Source: Rhodoferax sp. AJA081-3
Lineage (GTDB): Bacteria; Pseudomonadota; Gammaproteobacteria; Burkholderiales; Burkholderiaceae_C
NCBI RefSeq assembly: GCF_017798165.1
Contig: NZ_CP059068.1
Coordinates: 496,001-560,000 of the forward strand
Direction: 5' to 3'
DNA: 64,000 nt
Shown here one piece after another: positions 20,049 through 29,630 of the stretch. How positions within the stretch are numbered: position 1 is the first letter of the stretch; every line of letters starts with the position of its first letter. The notes beneath the pieces were generated by a model that was given only the letters and a program-made list of their open reading frames with translations, made no database searches and was not told the origin of the DNA. The translations under genes and the position numbers were made by a program.

Positions 20049-21878
20049 TTAAGACCGTCCGGCGCGTTTGCGCTCGCTCTCGGTCAGGTGGCGCTTGCGC
20101 AAGCGCACCGACTTGGGCGTGATTTCGACCAGCTCGTCGTCCTCGATGAATTCCACGCCGTATTCCAGCGTCAGCTCAATCGGGGGCGTGATCTTGATCG
20201 CGTCTTCCTTGCCGGACACGCGGAAGTTGGTCAGCTGTTTGGTGCGTGTGGCGTTAACGACCAGGTCGTTGTCACGGCTGTGGATGCCCACAATCATGCC
20301 TTCGTATACCGGATCGTTGGCCTTCACAAACATGCGGCCGCGGTCGTCCAGCTTGCCCAGTGCGTAGGTGAAGATTTCACCGGCGTCCATGGAGATCAAC
20401 ACGCCGTTTTTGCGGCCGCCGATGTCGCCCTTGTGCGGCTCGTAGCAGTCGAAAATATTGGAGATCAGGCCGGAGCCGCGGGTCAGATTCAAAAATTCAT
20501 TGGTGAAACCGATCAGGCCACGGGCCGGGATGCGGTATTCCAGGCGGACACGGCCGCGGCCGTCCGGCTCCATGTTCACCAACTCACCCTTGCGTTCGCC
20601 CAGGGCTTGCATCACGCCACCCTGGTGGGTTTCTTCGATATCAGCGGTCACCATTTCGATGGGCTCGTGTTTGACACCGTCGATGTCCTTGAACATCACG
20701 CGGGGCTTGGACACGGCCATTTCGTAGCCTTCGCGGCGCATGTTTTCCAAAAGGATGGTCAGGTGCAATTCACCACGGCCCATCACTTCGAAGATACCTT
20801 CTTCGTCGGTCTCGTTGACGCGCAGCGCCACGTTGTGCTGCAGCTCTTTTTGCAGGCGGTCCCAGATCTGGCGGCTGGTAACGTACTTGCCTTCACGACC
20901 GGCCAGTGGGCTGGTGTTGACGCAGAAGTTCATCGTCAGCGTGGGCTCGTCCACCTTCAGCATGGGCAGCGGCGCGGGGTTGGCGGGGTCGGTCACCGTG
21001 ACGCCGATACCAATGTCTTCGATACCGTTGATCAGCACGATGTCGCCAGGTCCGGCTTCGAGGGACTGCACGCGGTCCAGACCCTGGAAGGTCAAGACCT
21101 GGTTGATACGGCCCTTGACCTGTTTGCCCTCAGGGCCTTCCATCACCAAGACGTCCATGCCGGGTTTGATGGTGCCCTGGCTGATACGGCCCACGCCGAT
21201 GCGGCCGACAAACGAGGAAAAGTCCAACGCGGAGATTTGCAACTGCAGTGGAGCCTTGGGGTCACCCGAGTTGGCCGGCACGTGTTTCAGCACGGTGTTG
21301 AACAGGGCCGACATGTCGGGACCCCACTGTTCACCTTGACCGCCCTCTTCCAACGAGGACCATCCGTTGATGCCGGATGCGTACACCACAGGGAAATCCA
21401 GCTGTTCATCGGTCGCGCCCAGCTTGTCGAACAGGTCGAATGCAGCGTTGACGACCTTGTCGGGGTTGGCACCTGGCTTGTCCACCTTGTTGACGACGAC
21501 GATAGGCTTCAGGCCCAGGGCCAGCGCCTTCTTGGTCACGAAACGGGTCTGGGGCATAGGACCCTCTTGTGCGTCGATGAGCAACAGTACGCCGTCGACC
21601 ATGGACAGGGCACGTTCCACTTCGCCGCCAAAGTCCGCGTGTCCGGGGGTGTCGACGATGTTGATGTGGGTGCCTTCCCAGCTGACGGCGCAGTTTTTGG
21701 CCAGGATCGTGATGCCACGCTCTTTTTCGATAGCGTTGTTGTCCATCACCGTGTCGACGACTTTCTCGTGCTGGGCAAAGGTACCGGACTGGCGCAACAA
21801 CTGGTCGACCATGGTGGTCTTGCCGTGGTCAACGTGGGCGATGATCGCAATATTGCGGATTTGTTTGCTAGAGCTCAT
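20049..21878 (-). CDS. typA: Translational GTPase TypA/BipA
   Basis: A 609-residue ribosome-associated GTPase of the EF-G group that aids 50S assembly and stress growth. G motifs are visible: AHVDHGKTT at about residues 13-21, DTPGHADFGGEVER and NKVDKPGA. EF-G-like domains III and V and the TypA-specific C-terminal domain follow, ending KRHLTESERKRAGRS. Length is typical. It is the last gene of the rimP-nusA-infB-rbfA-truB run, 50 bases after truB, a position common in betaproteobacteria. Confidence 0.97.
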   Translation of the reverse strand: MSSSKQIRNIAIIAHVDHGKTTMVDQLLRQSGTFAQHEKVVDTVMDNNAIEKERGITILAKNCAVSWEGTHINIVDTPGHADFGGEVERALSMVDGVLLLIDAQEGPMPQTRFVTKKALALGLKPIVVVNKVDKPGANPDKVVNAAFDLFDKLGATDEQLDFPVVYASGINGWSSLEEGGQGEQWGPDMSALFNTVLKHVPANSGDPKAPLQLQISALDFSSFVGRIGVGRISQGTIKPGMDVLVMEGPEGKQVKGRINQVLTFQGLDRVQSLEAGPGDIVLINGIEDIGIGVTVTDPANPAPLPMLKVDEPTLTMNFCVNTSPLAGREGKYVTSRQIWDRLQKELQHNVALRVNETDEEGIFEVMGRGELHLTILLENMRREGYEMAVSKPRVMFKDIDGVKHEPIEMVTADIEETHQGGVMQALGERKGELVNMEPDGRGRVRLEYRIPARGLIGFTNEFLNLTRGSGLISNIFDCYEPHKGDIGGRKNGVLISMDAGEIFTYALGKLDDRGRMFVKANDPVYEGMIVGIHSRDNDLVVNATRTKQLTNFRVSGKEDAIKITPPIELTLEYGVEFIEDDELVEITPKSVRLRKRHLTESERKRAGRS

Positions 21879-21928
21879 GGTTCACTTTCTCGTTTGAATC
21901 AGTTGTTGTGCCAGACGCCGCGGGGCGC

Positions 21929-22903
21929 TCAGGCAGCTTCCTTACTGCTGTCTGCTTGCTGGGTTTGAGACTGTGCAATCTCAAGCGGGCTCAGCAAGCG
22001 CCCCGGTATCAACTCCCCCGCTTCCGTATGGGCCGTGCCCAACAAAGCGTGCGGTTCGATGCTGTACACCGCAACCTGTTTCTCGTCGGCCCAGTTTCCG
22101 CGACGGCGCACGCCGCTCAAGAACCGGACCGTATTTTCGCTGTCCAACGTGACCGGTGTGTGGCGCTCCAACAGCGCGTCCACCGGTAATAGACAGGCCA
22201 TCCGTTCTTCTTCTGTCATGGCCTCCAGCGCTTCCAAGGTCACGCACTGTGCCGCCGTGAACGAGCCCGTCGCGGTTCTGCGCAGGCGGGTCAGGTGGGC
22301 ACCACAACCCAGGGCCTCTCCGAGGTCTTCACCCAGGGTACGGATATACGTGCCCTTGCTGCATTTTACTACCATATTGATAGCAATCTGACCAGCATCT
22401 ACGGGGGCTAGAGCCACATTCAGCATATGAATTGTGACTGCGCGTGCTTCCCGCTCTACTTCTATCCCGGCACGCGCATATTCGTACAGAGCTTTGCCAT
22501 CCTTCTTCAAGGCACTGTGCATGGGCGGCGTCTGCAGTATGGGCCCGGTGAACCGGGGTACAACCCGCGCCACCGCGGCTGCGTCCACATGGACCGGCCG
22601 CACTTCAATCACTTCACCTTCCGCATCACCGGTGCTGGTTTTGATCCCCAGCAGCGCCGTAGCTTCATATTCCTTGTCTGCATCCAGTTGCATTTGGCTG
22701 AACTTGGTGGCGGCACCAAAACACAGCGGCAGCACGCCCGTGGCCAACGGGTCCAGCGTGCCGGTGTGGCCAGCCTTCTCGGCGCGTAACAGCCATTTGA
22801 CCTTTTGCAAGGCGTCGTTGCTCGACCAGCCCAATGGCTTGTCCAGCAACAGCACCCCATGCACGGGGCGCCTAGTGACCCGTGCACGTGGCGCTTGAAC
22901 CAT
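21929..22903 (-). CDS. truB: tRNA pseudouridine(55) synthase TruB
   Basis: A 324-residue enzyme making pseudouridine-55 in the T-loop of tRNAs. The catalytic Asp is in HTGTLDPLATGVL near residue 50. PMHSALKKDGKALYEYAR and CSKGTYIRTLGEDLGEALGCGAHL are family signatures, and a C-terminal PUA-like part follows. The stretch LNVALAPVDAGQIAINMVV just before CSKGTY is encoded by a copy of the N15 repeat. In other TruB proteins this is a variable beta-strand region, so function is probably kept. It starts three bases after the rbfA stop, in the infB-rbfA-truB operon. Confidence 0.96.
   Translation of the reverse strand: MVQAPRARVTRRPVHGVLLLDKPLGWSSNDALQKVKWLLRAEKAGHTGTLDPLATGVLPLCFGAATKFSQMQLDADKEYEATALLGIKTSTGDAEGEVIEVRPVHVDAAAVARVVPRFTGPILQTPPMHSALKKDGKALYEYARAGIEVEREARAVTIHMLNVALAPVDAGQIAINMVVKCSKGTYIRTLGEDLGEALGCGAHLTRLRRTATGSFTAAQCVTLEALEAMTEEERMACLLPVDALLERHTPVTLDSENTVRFLSGVRRRGNWADEKQVAVYSIEPHALLGTAHTEAGELIPGRLLSPLEIAQSQTQQADSSKEAA
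22367..22420 (-). repeat. N15 repeat, copy 3 (in frame inside truB)
   Basis: Read on the minus strand: CTCTAGCCCCCGT, 15 bases, TGCTATC, then AATATGGTAGTA. The truB frame reads it as GCT CTA GCC CCC GTA, avoiding the TAG in another frame. All 18 codons are translated and the reading frame is preserved on both sides. Confidence 0.8.
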
Positions 22904-22906
22904 GCT

Positions 22907-23281
22907 CTATTCCTCGTTCTTCGAGCGAGAGGCTACAGCCTGCGCAATCAAAGCATTCATATCCGCCGCGCGCTCCGTGGTGCGGTCGAAATGGAAGTGC
23001 AAGGTAGGCACGGTGTGGATGTGCAGCCGTTTAAACAAGCCCGCGCGCAGAAAGCCCGCCGCTTGATTTAGACCTTCTGCACAGGCCACCGGGTCGCCGG
23101 TCAGCATGCTAAAAAACACCTTGGCATGGGCATAGTCTGGCGTCACTTCGACCGCCTGGATCGTCACCATGCCGACGCGCGGGTCTTTCAACTCGCGCGC
23201 GATCAACTCGGTCAGATCCCGCTGGATCTGATCGGCCACGCGGAAACCGCGGTGGGGGGTGGAAGACTTCTTACGCGCCAT
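22907..23281 (-). CDS. rbfA: Ribosome-binding factor A
   Basis: A 124-residue KH-like protein that binds the 30S subunit during late 16S maturation. The start [27 protein letters not shown] is typical (basic N-terminus followed by R-V-x-x-Q-I-x-R). [28 protein letters not shown] in the middle and [14 protein letters not shown] near the end are the family core. It is 15 bases after infB and three bases before truB. Confidence 0.96.
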   Translation of the reverse strand: MARKKSSTPHRGFRVADQIQRDLTELIARELKDPRVGMVTIQAVEVTPDYAHAKVFFSMLTGDPVACAEGLNQAAGFLRAGLFKRLHIHTVPTLHFHFDRTTERAADMNALIAQAVASRSKNEE

Positions 23282-23296
23282 CTGTGGGTCAACCGT

Positions 23297-26191
23297 TTAC
23301 AGCGTACGGGCGATTTCGCGGATCTCATAGAACTCCAGTGCGTCACCCTCTTGGATGTCGTTGTAGTTCTTGATTGTCAAGCCGCACTCGAAGTTTTCCT
23401 TGACTTCCTTCGCGTCGTCCTTGAAGCGCTTGAGCGAATCCAGCTCGCCGGTGTAGATGACCATGTTGCCGCGCAGCAAACGCAGCTTGGCGGTGCGGCG
23501 CACCAGACCCGAGGTAACCATACAACCCGCGATCGAACCGATCTTGGACACCTTGAGCACCTGGCGAATCTCGGCGGTACCGATGACTTCTTCCTTCTTG
23601 TCCGGCGTCAGCATGCCCGACATGGCCAGCTTCAGGTCGTCCACGGCGTCGTAAATGATGTCGTAGTAACGGATGTCCACGCCATTGTTCTCGGCCAGCT
23701 TGCGCGCACCGGCATCGGCACGGGTGTTGAAACCGATGATGACGGCCTTGGCGGCAATCGCCAGGTTGACATCGGATTCGCTGATCGCGCCCACAGCGGC
23801 GTACACCATCTGCACCTTGACTTCGTCGGTCGACAGCTTGAGCAGCGACTGGGCCAAGGCTTCTTGCGAACCCTGCACGTCGGCCTTGACGATGATGGGC
23901 ACCATCTTGACTTCGCCAGCCGAGATGTCGGTGAACATGTTTTCCAGCTTGGCAGCTTGTTGCTTGGCCAGCTTGGTGTTGCGGAACTTGCCGGCACGGT
24001 AGGTGGCGATTTCACGGGCGCGGCGCTCATCGGCCAGGACCATGAATTCATCACCCGCTTGTGGCACTTCGGTCAAGCCCTGGATTTCGACCGGAATCGA
24101 TGGTCCAGCCGTCTTGATGGCACGGCCGTTTTCGTCCAGCATGGCGCGCACGCGGCCATAGGTCTGGCCTGCCAACACCACATCACCGGTCTTGAGCGTG
24201 CCGGATTGCACAAGGATGGTGGCAACCGGGCCACGGCCCTTGTCCAGACGGGCTTCAATCACCAGGCCCTTGGCCATGGCGTCGACCGGTGCTTTCAATT
24301 CCAGCACTTCGGCTTGCAGCAGCACTTGCTCCAGCAGCTCGTCAATGCCTTGGCCGGTTTTGGCCGACACGGACACGAAAGGAGAGCTACCACCGAATTC
24401 TTCAGGAATCACCTCTTCCACCACCAGCTCGTTTTTCACCCGCTCGGGGTTGGCATCGGGCTTGTCGATCTTGTTGATGGCCACGACGATAGGAACACCG
24501 GCCGCCTTGGCGTGTTTGATGGCTTCCTTGGTCTGGGGCATCACACCGTCGTCCGCTGCCACGACCAGAATCACGATGTCGGTGGCGTTGGCACCACGGG
24601 CACGCATGGCCGAGAAGGCCTCGTGACCTGGGGTATCCAGGAAAGACACCACACCGCGTGGTGTTTCCACGTGGTAGGCACCAATGTGTTGGGTGATACC
24701 ACCGGCTTCGCCCGAGGCGACTTTGGCGCGGCGGATGTAATCCAGCAGCGATGTTTTACCGTGGTCGACGTGACCCATGACGGTGACAACCGGCGCGCGC
24801 GGCAGTGCCTCGGCGTGCTGTTGCAAGACTTCGTCGTCGGTAAAGGCTTCTGCATCATCCAGTGCGGCAACCATGGCCTTGTGGCCCATTTCTTCCACTA
24901 CGATCATGGCGGTGTCTTGGTCCAGCGGCTGGTTGATGGTGACCATCTGGCCCAGCTTCATCAAATGTTTGATGACCTCGGATGCCTTGACAGCCATCTT
25001 GTGCGCCAGTTCGGCCACGGTGATGGTTTCTGGCACATGGACTTCCAGCACGCGCGCCTCGGTCGGCGCCGATGCCACCTGGTGATGGTCGCGGTCACGG
25101 TCGTTGCTGCCACGTCGGCCACGTGGGCCAGCGCGCCAGTTGGTGGAGCGGCCGGCGCCTGCACCGGTGTCACCACGGGTGGGAATGGCCTTCTTCTTGG
25201 CAGGATCACCTGCCCAGCTGGACGACAGCTTGGCCGATTTGACTTCCTTGCCAGCGCCCGTTGTGGATGCGGGGGCTGCCGGTGCGCCAGGTTTGGCTGG
25301 CTTTGCAACAGTCGATCCTGCAGCGGGTTTGTGCAAAGTGCCCTTGAGGGCTTTCGGGTCCGCAACGGGCGCCTTGACGGGCTCTGGCTTGTGGGCCACC
25401 AGCACACGTTTGGGCGCGGACATCATGGAACGAATCGCGGCGGCCTCGGCCTCGGCCTTGCGGCGGCGGTCACCCAGGTCTACGGCACGCGCCACTTCTT
25501 CATCGGCGGCGGCCTTGGAGGCAGCAGCGGCTGCCGCGGACTTCTCAATCGCCAGCGCGGCGTTGCGGGCGGCCTCTTCGGCTTGCGCCTGGGCCTGGGC
25601 TTCGGCGGCTTCGCCTGCAGCCTTGTTCTTGACCTTTTTGGTCGCTTCGGAGTCCTTTTGGGCTTGCAGCTCGGCTGCAGCCTTGTCAGCTGCTTCGCGG
25701 GTACGGGCTTCCTGCTCTTCGCGGTCGCGGCGGCGCTGGGCCAGTTCTTCTTCCTGGCGGCGGATCAGCTCGGCCTGGCGGCGCGCTTCTTCCTCACGGC
25801 GCGCCAATTCGGCGTCGTCAATCAAGGGAACGGCTGGCGCCGTGGCCTGCACTTCTTCGGGCGCCGCTTCAGGGGCTGCAACAACGTCGTCGTCTCGGCG
25901 CACAAAGGTACGCTTTTTCCGCACTTCGACCTGGATGGTGCGGGCCTTGCCCGTGGCATCCGCCTGTTTGATCTCTGTGGTCTGCTTTTTGACCAGCGTG
26001 ATCTTTTTACGGTCTGGGCTGGCAGTGCCATGCGCGGCCTGTAAAAAATTTAACAGGCTGTGCTTGTCAGCATCTGTCAGGACATCGGAGGCGGACGCTT
26101 TGGCGACTCCGGCCGACTTCAGCTGGTCAAGCAGCGTATCAGTGGATTTTTTGAGTTCATTGGCAAACTCGGCGACGGTCGTACTGGACAT
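23297..26191 (-). CDS. infB: Translation initiation factor IF-2
   Basis: A 964-residue GTPase that brings fMet-tRNA to the 30S subunit and promotes 50S joining. The N-terminus is an IF2_N fold ([24 protein letters not shown]). A long Ala/Glu/Arg-rich linker (about residues 90-360) follows, with a coiled-coil run of [20 protein letters not shown]. The G domain starts near residue 465 with GHVDHGKTS, then DTPGHEAF and [12 protein letters not shown]-Tu-like domain II and the C-terminal fMet-tRNA-binding domain complete it. Total length is normal for Burkholderiales. It lies 80 bases after nusA and 15 before rbfA. Confidence 0.97.
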   Translation of the reverse strand: MSSTTVAEFANELKKSTDTLLDQLKSAGVAKASASDVLTDADKHSLLNFLQAAHGTASPDRKKITLVKKQTTEIKQADATGKARTIQVEVRKKRTFVRRDDDVVAAPEAAPEEVQATAPAVPLIDDAELARREEEARRQAELIRRQEEELAQRRRDREEQEARTREAADKAAAELQAQKDSEATKKVKNKAAGEAAEAQAQAQAEEAARNAALAIEKSAAAAAASKAAADEEVARAVDLGDRRRKAEAEAAAIRSMMSAPKRVLVAHKPEPVKAPVADPKALKGTLHKPAAGSTVAKPAKPGAPAAPASTTGAGKEVKSAKLSSSWAGDPAKKKAIPTRGDTGAGAGRSTNWRAGPRGRRGSNDRDRDHHQVASAPTEARVLEVHVPETITVAELAHKMAVKASEVIKHLMKLGQMVTINQPLDQDTAMIVVEEMGHKAMVAALDDAEAFTDDEVLQQHAEALPRAPVVTVMGHVDHGKTSLLDYIRRAKVASGEAGGITQHIGAYHVETPRGVVSFLDTPGHEAFSAMRARGANATDIVILVVAADDGVMPQTKEAIKHAKAAGVPIVVAINKIDKPDANPERVKNELVVEEVIPEEFGGSSPFVSVSAKTGQGIDELLEQVLLQAEVLELKAPVDAMAKGLVIEARLDKGRGPVATILVQSGTLKTGDVVLAGQTYGRVRAMLDENGRAIKTAGPSIPVEIQGLTEVPQAGDEFMVLADERRAREIATYRAGKFRNTKLAKQQAAKLENMFTDISAGEVKMVPIIVKADVQGSQEALAQSLLKLSTDEVKVQMVYAAVGAISESDVNLAIAAKAVIIGFNTRADAGARKLAENNGVDIRYYDIIYDAVDDLKLAMSGMLTPDKKEEVIGTAEIRQVLKVSKIGSIAGCMVTSGLVRRTAKLRLLRGNMVIYTGELDSLKRFKDDAKEVKENFECGLTIKNYNDIQEGDALEFYEIREIARTL

Positions 26192-26216
26192 TTGTTGTGT
26201 AACCTTTGGCGGCTGC

Positions 26217-26245
26217 CCAACTGCCCCATGGGCAGTTGTTGGCCT
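26217..26245. other. Short hairpin in nusA-infB spacer
   Basis: CAACTGCCC and GGGCAGTTG form a perfect nine-base stem with a three-base loop in the 80-base gap between nusA and infB. No T-tract follows, so it is not a classical terminator. It could be an RNA-processing or stability element in the operon transcript (inference). Confidence 0.4.
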
Positions 26246-26271
26246 TGACTTAAATTTTATTTACATAACCA

Positions 26272-27768
26272 TTACTCTTGAGAAGCGGCTTCATCGGTAA
26301 ACCAATGTTCGCGCGCCTTCATGATCAGGGTCTTGGCGTCTTCCTCAGACTGGCCAGTGATATCGGTGAGCTCGTCTACCGCCAGGTCGGCCAGGTCGTC
26401 GAGTGTGTGTACGCCGCCGTCGGCCAACTTGCCGATCAATTCAGGCGTCAGACCTTCCAGGTCACGCAGGTCTTGCGACACTTCTTCCACGCTCTCTTCG
26501 TGCGCGATTTCCATGGTCAGCAAAGCGTTCTTGGCACGGTTGCGCAACTCGGTCACGGTTTCTTCGTCGAAGCTTTCGATCTCCAGCATTTCCTGCAGCG
26601 GCACATAGGCCACTTCTTCCAGGCTGGTGAAACCTTCGGCAATCAGGATGTCGGCGATCTCTTCGTCCACATCCAGCTTTTCCATGAACAGCTTGCGGCC
26701 CTGGTCGGTTTCGCTGGCTTGTTTCTGAGCCGACTCTGCGGCATCCAGAATATTGATGCGCCAACCTGTCAGCTCGGACGCCAAACGTACGTTTTGACCG
26801 CCACGGCCAATTGCAATCGCCAGGTTCTCTTCGTCGACCACCACGTCCATCGCGTGGCGCTCTTCGTCCACCACGATGCTGGATACATTGGCCGGAGCCA
26901 AGGCGCCAATCACAAACTGGGCAGGGTCTTCGCTCCACAACACGATGTCGACACGTTCGCCGGCCAGCTCATTGGTCACACCGTTCACGCGGGTGCCACG
27001 CACGCCGACGCAGGTGCCAATCGGGTCAACGCGCTTGTCGTGCGACAACACGGCAATCTTGGCGCGGCTACCGGCGTCACGGGCGCAGGATTTGATCTCC
27101 AGCAGGCCTTGTTCAATTTCAGGTACTTCCTGGCGGAACAACTCGACCATGAATTCAGGGGCCGACCGCGACAACACGATGGGAGCGCCACGCAAGGTCA
27201 GGTCCACTTCCATGATCATGGCGCGTACGCGGTCGCCGGTGCGCAGGTTTTCCTTGGGGATCATCTCGCTGCGGCGCAGACGGCCTTCCACGCGGCCGCT
27301 CTCCACAATCAGATCACCCTTGTCCATACGTTTGACGGTACCCACAAAGATCTTCTCGCCGCGCGACATAAAGTCGTTCAGCAGCATTTCGCGTTCCGCA
27401 TCGCGGATCTTTTGCAGAATGACCTGCTTGGCCGCCATGGCACCAATACGGCCAATCGGCACGGAGGGCACGGACTCTTCGATGTGTTCGTCCACCTCGA
27501 TGTCGGGGATCTGCTCTTTGGCTTCAAACAGCAGGATCTCCTGGTCGGGCAATTGCAGGCCCGCTTCATCGGGGACCACATGCCAGCGGCGGAAGGTTTC
27601 GTAGTTGCCACTGTCGCGGTCCAGGGCGACGCGGATATCCACGTCGCCGGGATACAGCTTCTTGGTCGCTTGGGCCAGGGCGGCTTCCACTGCCCCCAAC
27701 ACCACATCACGTTCCACGTTTTTCTCACGTGAAATTGCCTCTACCAGCATCAACAGTTCGCGATTCAT
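26272..27768 (-). CDS. nusA: Transcription elongation/termination factor NusA
   Basis: A 498-residue RNA polymerase-associated factor for pausing, termination and antitermination. Domains in order: N-terminal RNAP-binding domain ([23 protein letters not shown]), S1 domain (about 135-200), two KH domains including [14 protein letters not shown] and [17 protein letters not shown], and two C-terminal acidic repeat domains (from about residue 360), the arrangement found in gamma/betaproteobacteria. The open frame begins 11 codons earlier, but homology starts at MNRELL, so ATG 27768 was used. It is flanked by rimP and infB as is usual. Confidence 0.97.
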   Translation of the reverse strand: MNRELLMLVEAISREKNVERDVVLGAVEAALAQATKKLYPGDVDIRVALDRDSGNYETFRRWHVVPDEAGLQLPDQEILLFEAKEQIPDIEVDEHIEESVPSVPIGRIGAMAAKQVILQKIRDAEREMLLNDFMSRGEKIFVGTVKRMDKGDLIVESGRVEGRLRRSEMIPKENLRTGDRVRAMIMEVDLTLRGAPIVLSRSAPEFMVELFRQEVPEIEQGLLEIKSCARDAGSRAKIAVLSHDKRVDPIGTCVGVRGTRVNGVTNELAGERVDIVLWSEDPAQFVIGALAPANVSSIVVDEERHAMDVVVDEENLAIAIGRGGQNVRLASELTGWRINILDAAESAQKQASETDQGRKLFMEKLDVDEEIADILIAEGFTSLEEVAYVPLQEMLEIESFDEETVTELRNRAKNALLTMEIAHEESVEEVSQDLRDLEGLTPELIGKLADGGVHTLDDLADLAVDELTDITGQSEEDAKTLIMKAREHWFTDEAASQE

Positions 27769-27852
27769 GCCATGACTCTCCTGAACACTCGATTTAACCA
27801 ATACAAAACCTGAAAACCCTGTGGGTGCAGACCCCTAGAAGGCCTGCCACCC

Positions 27853-28485
27853 TTATTCTTTATTCGCGTCGCCTTCTACGCCAATTTCTGCACCATCCGT
27901 ACCGCCAGGCCCACCGCGGCCTTTGAAACTGACAATCGGCGCCAGACGCGATTCACGCAATTCATCCAGCGTGAAGCCCAGGGCTTGCAACGGTGGTGGA
28001 ACACGCTTCTTGCTGACCTTTTGACCGGGCTTGACCGGCGGCGCATCGCTCCAGACGATTTGCCAACCCACGGAGCCATCGGCCCCTACAACTTTTTCCA
28101 GCGTTCCGCGGAATTTCTTGCGACTGGCGTGCACCTGCCCGCCAGCAGCAGCACCCATGGGTGCCTTCAGGGTGATGTCGATCACATGGCCGACAAAACG
28201 CTCGTAATCCTGTGCATGGCGCAAAGGGCGGTCGATACCGGGCGAGGAGATCTCCAGCCGCTTGTATTCGATACCATCCACTTCCAGCGCAAACTGCAAT
28301 TGGCGGTTGACCTTTTCGCAGTCTTCAACATTGATAAACTGTTCAACCGGGGCGACACCTTCCTGGGGTTGTGTCCAAGGCAGGTCGATGGTGATGCGCA
28401 GCAGGCCTCCGGCGGAGCGTTCAATCTCCACCAAGTCATATCCCAGACCACTTACGGTTTGTTCAACAATGTCCTGCAATGCCAC
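27853..28485 (-). CDS. rimP: Ribosome maturation factor RimP
   Basis: A 210-residue protein needed for 30S maturation. The start MALQDIVEQTVSGLGYDLVEIERSAGG, the stretch CEKVNRQLQFALEVDGIEYKRLEISSPGIDRPLRH and the SH3-like C-terminal domain fit the family. The C-terminal 60 residues are longer and more polar than in E. coli, which is usual in Burkholderiales. It is the first gene of the rimP-nusA-infB-rbfA-truB-typA operon. A terminator-like hairpin stands 30 bases upstream of the start, pointing into it. Confidence 0.94.
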   Translation of the reverse strand: MALQDIVEQTVSGLGYDLVEIERSAGGLLRITIDLPWTQPQEGVAPVEQFINVEDCEKVNRQLQFALEVDGIEYKRLEISSPGIDRPLRHAQDYERFVGHVIDITLKAPMGAAAGGQVHASRKKFRGTLEKVVGADGSVGWQIVWSDAPPVKPGQKVSKKRVPPPLQALGFTLDELRESRLAPIVSFKGRGGPGGTDGAEIGVEGDANKE

Positions 28486-28514
28486 TTGTCATTAACCCGA
28501 TCAAAAACAATCGC

Positions 28515-28548
28515 CCAAAAAAAACGGGCGGTAGTTACCCGCCCGTTT
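28515..28548 (-). terminator. Intrinsic terminator-like hairpin in the rimP leader (candidate attenuator)
   Basis: On the minus strand AAACGGGCGG and CCGCCCGTTT form a ten-base stem with a seven-base loop, followed by a run of eight T. It is oriented toward rimP. The only upstream gene is fabI, which runs the other way, so there is no gene for it to terminate except the rimP operon's own leader. A possible -10 box TACAAT sits at 28563-28568, which would put the start very close to the hairpin, so a more distant promoter is as likely. Confidence 0.6.
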
Positions 28549-28746
28549 GGTCGTGAGCCCGGATTGTACTGCAAAAACGTGTTAAGGGCCTTGATTTGTA
28601 AGGGTTATTAAAGCCTGGACCGGGAAACATCGGCGATTGGGTCGTGGGCGAGCACGCCAGTAGCCGCGCGGTGGTTACAAATCCCGTTGTTGTTCGCTGG
28701 CATGCGACAATTCTGGATTGAGACATGCACTACACAAGAGGATGAA

Positions 28747-29535
28747 ATGGGATTTTTAGCAGGCAAAAAGTTACTGATTACGGGTGTGTTGTCCAACCGC
28801 TCCATTGCATACGGCATCGCCAAGGCCTGCCATGACCAGGGTGCCGAACTGGCCTTCAGTTATGTGGGCGAGCGCTTCAAGGACCGTATCACCGAATTCG
28901 CGGCCGACTTCAACTCCAAGCTGATTTTTGATTGCGACGTGGGAGACGATGCGCAGATCGAGAAGCTCTTCGTAGACTTGGCCGTGCACTGGCCCAAATT
29001 TGACGGTTTTGTGCACAGCATTGGTTTTGCCCCCCGCGAAGCCATCGCCGGTAACTTTCTGGATGGCCTGACCCGTGAAAACTTTCGCATCGCCCACGAC
29101 ATCAGCGCCTACAGCTTCCCGGCCATGGCCAAGGCTGCTCTGCCCTATCTGAATGACAACGCCTCGCTGCTGACGCTGTCCTATCTTGGCGGTGTGCGCG
29201 TGGTGCCCAGCTACAACACCATGGGCCTGGCCAAGGCTTCGCTGGAATCTTCCGTGCGTTACCTGGCCGAGGCTGTTGGCCAACGCGGCATGCGGGTGAA
29301 CGGCATCAGCGCCGGTGCCATCAAGACACTGGCCGCCAGCGGCATCAAGGACTTTGGCAAACTGCTGGCCATCTCGGCCAACGCAGCACCGATGCGCCGC
29401 AACGTGACCATTGATGAAGTGGGCAATGTGGCCGCCTTCCTGCTCAGCGATCTGGCATCCGGCATGACCGCACAGATCACCTATGTGGATTGTGGTGTCA
29501 GCCAGGCGGCTGTAGCCGTTATGGACGCGCCTTAA
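28747..29535 (+). CDS. fabI: Enoyl-ACP reductase (NADH) FabI
   Basis: A 262-residue short-chain dehydrogenase that performs the last reduction in each fatty-acid elongation cycle; target of triclosan-type inhibitors. Visible features: GKKLLITGVLSNRSIAYGIA at the N-terminus (the divergent FabI nucleotide-binding motif), HSIGFAPRE, and the catalytic Tyr-x6-Lys in SYNTMGLAKAS. The open frame starts 20 codons upstream, but the family starts at MGFLAGKK, so ATG 28747 was chosen with AAGAGGATGA just before it. A strong terminator follows at 29587. The gene stands alone, divergent from rimP. Confidence 0.96.
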   Translation: MGFLAGKKLLITGVLSNRSIAYGIAKACHDQGAELAFSYVGERFKDRITEFAADFNSKLIFDCDVGDDAQIEKLFVDLAVHWPKFDGFVHSIGFAPREAIAGNFLDGLTRENFRIAHDISAYSFPAMAKAALPYLNDNASLLTLSYLGGVRVVPSYNTMGLAKASLESSVRYLAEAVGQRGMRVNGISAGAIKTLAASGIKDFGKLLAISANAAPMRRNVTIDEVGNVAAFLLSDLASGMTAQITYVDCGVSQAAVAVMDAP

Positions 29536-29538
29536 GCC

Positions 29539-29592
29539 AAATATGCCGCTAGCCCCCGCAAAATAAGCGTGGGCAGCTATAAAAACAATAGC
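29539..29592 (+). repeat. N15 repeat, copy 4 (fabI 3' region)
   Basis: GCTAGCCCCCGC, 15 bases, AGCTATA, then an inverted AATAGC. It is intergenic, just after the fabI stop, and its right arm merges into the fabI terminator stem. This shows the repeat can be recruited into 3' ends. Confidence 0.75.
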
Positions 29593-29612
29593 GCCTCCAG
29601 GGCGCTATTTTT
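29587..29612 (+). terminator. Intrinsic terminator after fabI
   Basis: AATAGCGCC pairs with GGCGCTATT around a five-base loop, followed by five T on the plus strand. It lies between the convergent fabI and decarboxylase genes; on the minus strand it is preceded by A-rich sequence, so it may serve both. Confidence 0.85.
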
Positions 29613-29630
29613 ATGGAGCGTTGGCCGCGG

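Noticed and set aside
20088..21968. A 626-codon plus-strand open frame opposite typA
   Set aside because: It is the antisense of typA, rich in His/Gln/Val as typical of antisense frames in GC-rich genes, with no domain.
23126..26044. A 972-codon plus-strand open frame opposite infB
   Set aside because: Antisense of infB and its neighbours; composition is a mirror of the real gene and no motif is seen.
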